A stretch of 64,000 nt of DNA from contig JAHLJT010002630.1 of assembly GCA_031308135.1 (NCBI GenBank), positions 101,225,138 through 101,289,137 on the forward strand, in the 5' to 3' direction. The notes beneath the pieces were generated by a model. That model had not been told where the DNA came from. It saw only the letters and a program-made list of their open reading frames with translations, and searched no databases. The DNA comes from Acheta domesticus (lineage: Eukaryota > Arthropoda > Insecta > Orthoptera > Gryllidae). Below are positions 58,579-64,000 of this stretch, one piece after another. Positions within the stretch are counted from its first letter, which is position 1; each line of letters starts with the position of its first letter. The translations under genes were made by a program, and so were the position numbers.

Positions 58579-60073
58579 TTTTGTTTCTACTAGTGCTTGT
58601 CCGCCGTATTTTATTAGTTCACTGTTTCTATTGTCTGGTCCAGGACTCTTCCAGTTTCTTTTATTTTTTAGGACTGTTTTTAACTCTTCCATAATTATGA
58701 GTTCTGTTGTTCCTAGAAGTAGTAATTGATATATGGACAAAGAAAAAAATCCCAACTGAATGGCAAACTGGAACAGTGATGAATATCCACAAAAAAGGAC
58801 AAAAAAATTAATGTGAAAATTACCGAGGAATAACTATGCATACTGCAGCATACAAGATATATGTAAACATATTAAAAAACACATTAATGGAACACAGTGA
58901 GGAAATAATGGGAGAGGAGCAGTGCGGATTTAGGAAAGGCAGAGGGACAGTTGATGTTGACTATTGACCAGATAATTAAAAGAAGAAATTAACAAAACCT
59001 GGAAACATTTGTCTTGTTCACAGACTATGAAAAAGCATTTGACAGCATAAATAGGAAGATGCTATGGGATATCCTTATGGAAGAAAACTTCAAAGAACAC
59101 ACAGTAAAAACAGTTAGAAGCCTATATGAAAAATCAAATGTCAAAGTACAAGATGCAAATGGAGGCACATCTGCAGCATTTCCCACTAATGGGGGCCTCA
59201 GACAAGGCTGCCTTCTATCACCTCTACTGTTCAATATATACATGAACTATATCATGCAGATGTGGAAGAGAGAAGTGAAAGGAGGCATGGCTATGGGGTG
59301 AGGTCAAGAAATAAAGACCATACTTTATGCAGATGACCAAGCAATTGTAATGATATCAGAGGGTGAACTGCAAATGGCAACATACAGACTCAACAACATT
59401 GTAATGAAATATGGTCTCAGAATATCAACAACGAAAACTAAAGCAATGGGCTTCAAAGGCAAGGATCATATGAGGACAAAAATAGTGATTGAAAACAAAA
59501 TAATAGAAAAAGTGTCAAGTTTTACCTACCTAGGTAACAAAATTTCAATACAGGAAGAGGATTTTGAATCAAAGTTGGCAAACTACAACAAAATCAATAG
59601 CTGTATAAAAAGACACTTCCATCATATGACTACAGAAACAAAAATTAGACTCCACAACATCATTTCCAAATGTACACTTCTCTATGGGAGTGAAACTTGG
59701 ATACTGAAAAAAAAGATAGACAAAGAATTGAAGCAGCCCAAATGAGGTACCTGAGACCAATACTAAAAGTGAAACGGAAAGACAAAGTAAGAAATAAAGA
59801 AATAAGGAAGAAACTAAAAACCAAAAACATAATTAAAGACTTAATAAAATATCAAAAGAAATGGCAAGACCATGTAAAAATAATGAAAATAACCAGGATA
59901 CCAAAACAGGTGCAAAAGTACAGACCGAGAGGCGTAAAAGAAAGAGGCCGGCCAAAGAAGAGATGGGAAGGCCAAGAACACCTTGGCAGTGATTAGGGGA
60001 CTACTGGTCGAATAGGAACAGGCCATTGGGCCTATACCTAAATAGTTCATGATGATGATGATGATGATGATGG
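58579..60073 (+). mobile_element. 5'-inverted (twin-primed) non-LTR retrotransposon
   Basis: The insertion is bounded by an 11-bp target duplication CATTCTCATAA (58568-58578 and 60074-60084) and ends in a (GAT)n tail. From about 58735 on the plus strand it encodes a reverse transcriptase with PTEWQTGTVMNIHKKG, QCGFRKGR, FTDYEKAFDSI, GLRQGCLLSPLLFNIY and the catalytic YADD (YADDQAIV). Downstream comes the thumb and C-terminal region (FTYLGNKI, LLYGSETW, RGRPKKRW). Several stops and frameshifts disable it. The first about 155 bp (58579-58735) are in the opposite orientation and encode the part that should come just before (NWKSPGPDNRNSELIKYGGQ). The clade is probably RTE- or Jockey-like, not resolved. 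Confidence 0.9.
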
Positions 60074-60084
60074 CATTCTCATAA

Positions 60085-61470
60085 ATAAAAATACCCTTAA
60101 ATATTTTTTTACTGTTGTTGCATTTACCTTTATTTTCTCTATATCTGTTTTCTCTTCCACTTCGCATTATTATTGTTTTTGTTTGTTTTTTTTTACTTGC
60201 ATTCATTGTTGTCTGTTTCAAATTAAAACAACTATTTTTACAGTAATCTGCTCCCTCTTCAGTTCATACTTGCCTTCTTGAAGCAAGGGTATTTACGATG
60301 GTAATGTTTTTTCCTTATTTGTGTTTTTTTTTATTTTTGTCTTTATTTTATTTACTTTTTTTTCAAAATTCTCACTTTATTTAACATGTTTTGGCAAGTT
60401 TTCTCCTCTCTATAATTTTATATTCTATAAATTTATATATAATTTTACTTACTGCATTTTTTTCTTACTTATGCTTATTTTATTCCATAATTTCATCTCT
60501 GATTACTGTGTATTTTAATTTTTAATACTTTCATTCCAAATAATATCATCAAAATTTGTTTTTAATTTTCAGCCATAAGTATATTAATTTTTTGTTCACA
60601 TCTGAGGATGCATGTTAATATTACGCAAAACCATTGGTAGTAATCTTCTCTCGCTAGATGGTGAGATCCGACGTCAACGTATTGTCGGCAACATGTTTTC
60701 CCTAGCCAAGTATCTCTTACCAGAGGGGCACCACCCCAGACGGAAAAAGCTCTTAATTCCCGATTGGTCTCATCTAAGAATCTCACTACAGTATAGAAAC
60801 TAGTTATTCCAGTATTATATGGAAAATAAAACATTTTTTTAAAACTTGTATATTGATTGTCCAAAAATAAACAACAAAAAAAGAAAAGAAAAAAAGAATA
60901 CATGAGTGTTAAATTATTAAATCCAGTTTAGATCGTATACACAGTATACAAACAATGATGTAGGAGAAAAAGTATTTCATTTTTAAACATACACAGTGAA
61001 TTTTGATTTCCATTATTTTCTGGTAAGTTTTGTTCATAAGTTTGTTAAGTTCTGAGAAAGAAATGACTACAGACTTATTTTTAAAATTGAAATATATGTA
61101 ATAATGCAACATAAAGTATTGTTGTGAGAAATTTTTCTTTAATTCTTGACTACTTTAATTCAATATAAAATGAAGTTACGTACATTCAAAATACAATGAA
61201 GCAAAACCAAGATTTAAAATAATGCTTCAGTATAATTCTGTTATTTGTTTTTAAACTTTATTAACATGGAAAATCATGACCATGTGTAAAGTAGTTAACA
61301 CAGCTGGTTTATGGGGTTTGGTCAATTGAATCATCACATTTTTTTAAAAATCTTATTCACATACAGCCCTGAGGATGAAAAATACATTTTCTGAAACGTT
61401 GACAAACAAGTAAAGAGTTAGTAATATACTATTTCAAGCCCCATGAATCAGGTATTTCAAAAACATTCTC
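60085..61470. other. AT-rich DNA, no gene
   Basis: T-rich and A-rich low-complexity stretches. It contains one SINE-S piece (60645-60800) and a hammerhead-like string at 61369-61398. The short frames are compositional. Confidence 0.6.
60645..60800 (-). mobile_element. SINE family S fragment
   Basis: It contains the family's 3' module (CCAAGTATCTCTTACCAGAG, GGGGCACCACCCCAGACGG) and then CTCACTACAGTATAGAAACTA. It is the inverted partner of 61475-61640. Confidence 0.7.
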
Positions 61471-61474
61471 ATAA

Positions 61475-61640
61475 GTAGTTTCTATACTGTAGTGAGATTC
61501 TTAGATGAGACCAATCGGGAATTTAGAGCTATTTCCAGCTGGAGCGGTGCCCTCTGGTAGGAGATACCTGGCTGGGGGAAAACATGTTGCCGACAATGCG
61601 TCGACGTTGGATCTCACCATCTTGCGGAAGAAGATCGCCG
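61475..61640 (+). mobile_element. SINE family S fragment, inverted partner
   Basis: Reverse complement of 60645-60800 over about 160 bp with scattered changes, including TAGTTTCTATACTGTAGTGA. The two pieces are separated by about 670 bp. Confidence 0.75.
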
Positions 61641-61666
61641 TCACATCCCGAGCAAAAAACACGCAC

Positions 61667-61923
61667 TATACTGCGATTTTTCTAAGAGCGACTCTCAAGG
61701 AAACTCAAATCCCATCTTCGCGATGGAATATGTCACGGCATTTCGCGTCTTTCTCAGTCGCTCCGCTAGATTTCGCACGATCGCGACCGTATGAAGCAGT
61801 GCTTGCGGTCATGTGACTTCTACCGGCAAGACCGAGAAAAGACGCGAAATGCCGTGACATATTCCATCGCGAAGATGGGATTTGAGTTTCCTTGAGAGTC
61901 GCTCTTAGAAAAATCGCAGTATA
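61667..61923. mobile_element. Long-hairpin MITE H7
   Basis: Ends TATACTGCGATTTTTCTAAG and complement; same arm and core as H2 and H6, well preserved. Confidence 0.9.
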
Positions 61924-61996
61924 CATTCACGGAACTAATGACCTTAGCAATTGGCGCGCCCGGAATCATTAATCAATCAAAAAAATTAACTGGGAA

Positions 61997-62680
61997 GATT
62001 ACTAATCGTTACAAACATTTACTTACTGGTGCGATTTTTATATGTGCGTTTGAGCAGAACTGATACTAGCTTCGCAAAAGCAGGGCCGGATTTAAGATTA
62101 TGCCGCCTGTAGGCTAAAGTCCATTTGCCGCCCCCTTTATTGTTCATAATTGAATAAAAGTTCACACTATGTTTTATACCACAAACGGTATCATTCTTGT
62201 TTTCATCTTTTTTAAACATTGAAGCACAAAGGCTTTTAATTTAGGTTAGATAAAATTACAATTTTAATGGTTTACACAATAAATTACATTATCGCATTAG
62301 TTCTTCTACTTGTTTTCTACTAACATCTTTCAAGATTGTTGAAAAAAAGGGGGTTCCAACTGAATTAATTAGTTCATGGAGATCAGCGATCGCTGTTTTA
62401 AGCAAATGTTTATACTTTAATGCTAATGATTATGTTTTGCGTAATTGAAGATCCGCGTTCAATTAAAAAAAATATTATGTATATGTATTAGGTATATGTA
62501 TGAATATGTATTATTCAACTATGAACAATAAAGGGGGCGGCAAATGGACTTTAACCTATAGGCGGCATGATCTTAAATCCGGCCCTGCTTTTGCGAAGCT
62601 ATTGTCAGTTCTGCGCAAACGCACATATAAAAATCGTACCAGTGAGTAAATGTTTGTAACGATTAGTATTGCCAAACTGC
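61997..62680. mobile_element. Element with about 170-bp inverted repeats
   Basis: Left arm 61997-62170 and right arm about 62512-62672 pair in inverse (TACTAATCGTTACAAACATT, GCAGGGCCGGATTTAAGATT, GGCGGCAAATGGACT). A second GCCGCCCCTAAACCTTTGCC...ATTTAGAAATCCGATCCTGC end follows at 62680-62745. This suggests a hAT-like terminus (CAGGGCCGGATTT) with nested or joined copies. Confidence 0.7.
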
Positions 62681-62745
62681 CGCCCCTAAACCTTTGCCGC
62701 TCTAGGCTGCAGCCTATTCAGCCTATTTAGAAATCCGATCCTGCG

Positions 62746-63735
62746 TAGATGCATTGTGGTCAAGAGATTTTCTATTTTTAGTTCTTATTTTTAAGCAATT
62801 TTTTCTGTTCCCTTTTTCTACAGAAATATTGGGAATTATAATTACACGAACATAATAATAATTATATAATTTTTATTCGACACGAGTTGAAAGGGCACCA
62901 ATTGTAAGACAACAACGCGAGCTAGTTCCGAGTATCTTTTTCTTAAAATACGTTTAAAATTTTCATAATTTATTAATCACAGTTGATAGGAACATTTACA
63001 ATGTGATTATCAAAGTTTTGAGTTCGTTGTATTGCGTGAAGATAGTGTTAAGATACACAGTATTATATGACCGCGCCCACGTTTGCCTACAATATGGCGG
63101 AGAGCGCAATGTTCGATTTGTTACGCTAGTAGTCAACACTCTCACCATTGGAGTAGTGGGCCTTGTGTCGTGTCTTATTCAGAAACAAATCTCGCGCTCT
63201 GGCTCTCCTAATATAGTTCACCGGTCGGCCGTTAGCGCTGTCATCGGAGCCGATGGCTGGGGCAACGCCAAAGAGTACATACGGCACGAAGTCTAGACTT
63301 CGTGACATACGGGCTATAACGCCTAGTTGTTTCCGAGTGGAACGTGCCGTGCCGAACCGAACGAGGGATAGGGTCAGGGTGCAGCAAAGACAAGAAAACG
63401 AGCTTGCCTGGTACTTGCCCTGTGGAGCTGCGCAGCGCGGCTGGCGTGCCCTTGGCTGAGCTTCGCGGCTTGTGAGGTGTGCTCAGTGCTGAGTCACCCA
63501 GCGGGGCGGGGCGCCGGGTGAGCTACTCGCGAATGAGGTGCGAAGGTGAAGAGTCACTGCGCAGCGCGGCTGAGCGAGCAGGCGAAGGCAGACGTCCGCC
63601 AGACAGCCTCCCCTCCCCCTCGCCACTTCGCCGAGAGAGGTTGGGCGTGGTCAGGGCGGGGAGTCCCCGTAGCAGGCCATTGGCGTGCCGCTCCACGTAA
63701 CCCCGGAATACCTACCCCCACTCCTTTGCCACCAT
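62746..63735. other. AT-rich then GC-rich block without recognised gene
   Basis: From about 63060 to 63715 GC and CpG content rise sharply. A perfect 20-bp palindrome CACGAAGTCTAGACTTCGTG lies at 63285-63304. Open frames on the plus strand here are GC-driven and show no domain. It could be a CpG-rich promoter or exon entering from the right, or part of an unknown repeat. Confidence 0.4.
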
Positions 63736-63911
63736 TATACTGCGATTTTTTTTATCTTTGCCCCCGAGAGGAATCAGCCGTTTCGCTGCAATCTAATCGG
63801 GAGCTTATATTTCGCGACAGTGACGTCACTACGGTGACGTTTAAGCTCCCGATTGGATGAAATCGTCAACAGCTGATTTCTGTCAGGGGCAAAGTTACGA
63901 AAATCGCAGTG
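63736..63911. mobile_element. Long-hairpin MITE H8 (shared ends, different core)
   Basis: The ends TATACTGCGATTTTTTTTAT plus CTTTGCCCC and GGGGCAAAGTTACG plus AAAATCGCAGT match H4/H5 ends. The core is a different palindrome (AATCGGGAGCTTA / TAAGCTCCCGATT) centred near TGACGTCACTACGGTGACGT. Confidence 0.85.
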
Positions 63912-64000
63912 GTTGAATTAAGAATAAATAATAGCAACGAACGTTAATAGAGAAAATCTGATATCCAGAAATGTTTGCTCCCGCTTAAAAGAAACTATTT

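Noticed and set aside
63479..63860. GC-rich plus-strand ORFs
   Set aside because: One runs into hairpin MITE H8. Composition explains the open frames and no domain is visible.

Overview
The window reads as AT-rich nuclear DNA of an arthropod, most likely an insect. The signs are spliced exons of a takeout/juvenile-hormone-binding-protein (JHBP) type gene, a nuclear copy of mitochondrial cox1 that reads in the invertebrate mitochondrial code, a mariner transposase, tRNA-derived SINEs, several hAT-type elements with 8-bp target duplications, and no bacterial-style gene packing. I cannot name the species. Most of the open frames are shadows of repeats.

Layout. From 1 to 25 kb, four exons on the minus strand (24642-24734, 13335-13422, 8780-8927, 3883-4040) join in phase into parts of one takeout-like gene, or of two paralogues. 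Its introns are filled with mobile DNA: a 2.5-kb element with 0.6-kb inverted repeats, hAT and Tc1 remnants, a mariner copy, minisatellites, SINEs and long-hairpin MITEs. From 25 to 40 kb there is no gene I can support. This stretch holds SINEs, a cox1 NUMT, three hAT-type elements with recognisable target duplications, copies of a large non-coding repeat and more hairpin MITEs.

From 40 to 57.6 kb lies the gene-bearing core, all on the minus strand. It holds a THAP-domain gene (decayed as assembled) followed by a large gene with an N-terminal charged coiled coil, an acidic Ser/Glu-rich middle built of degenerate ~80-residue modules, and C-terminal ankyrin repeats (about 1012 aa once homopolymer indels are ignored). 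The block occurs twice as near-identical direct copies separated by a 1000-N scaffold gap. Copy 1 carries a hAT insertion whose empty site is preserved in copy 2. The last intron of the ankyrin gene is unusual: both splice junctions have expanded into tandem arrays carrying exon sequence, about 15 copies of the 3' splice site and about five of the 5' splice site.

From 57.8 to 64 kb: a MITE, a 5'-inverted non-LTR retrotransposon with an 11-bp target duplication, an inverted pair of SINE pieces, a hairpin MITE, a nested inverted-repeat element and a GC-rich block.

The strongest candidates for something undescribed are the paired splice-site minisatellites of the ankyrin gene, the ankyrin gene itself, and a modular family of long-hairpin MITEs that share ends but swap cores.
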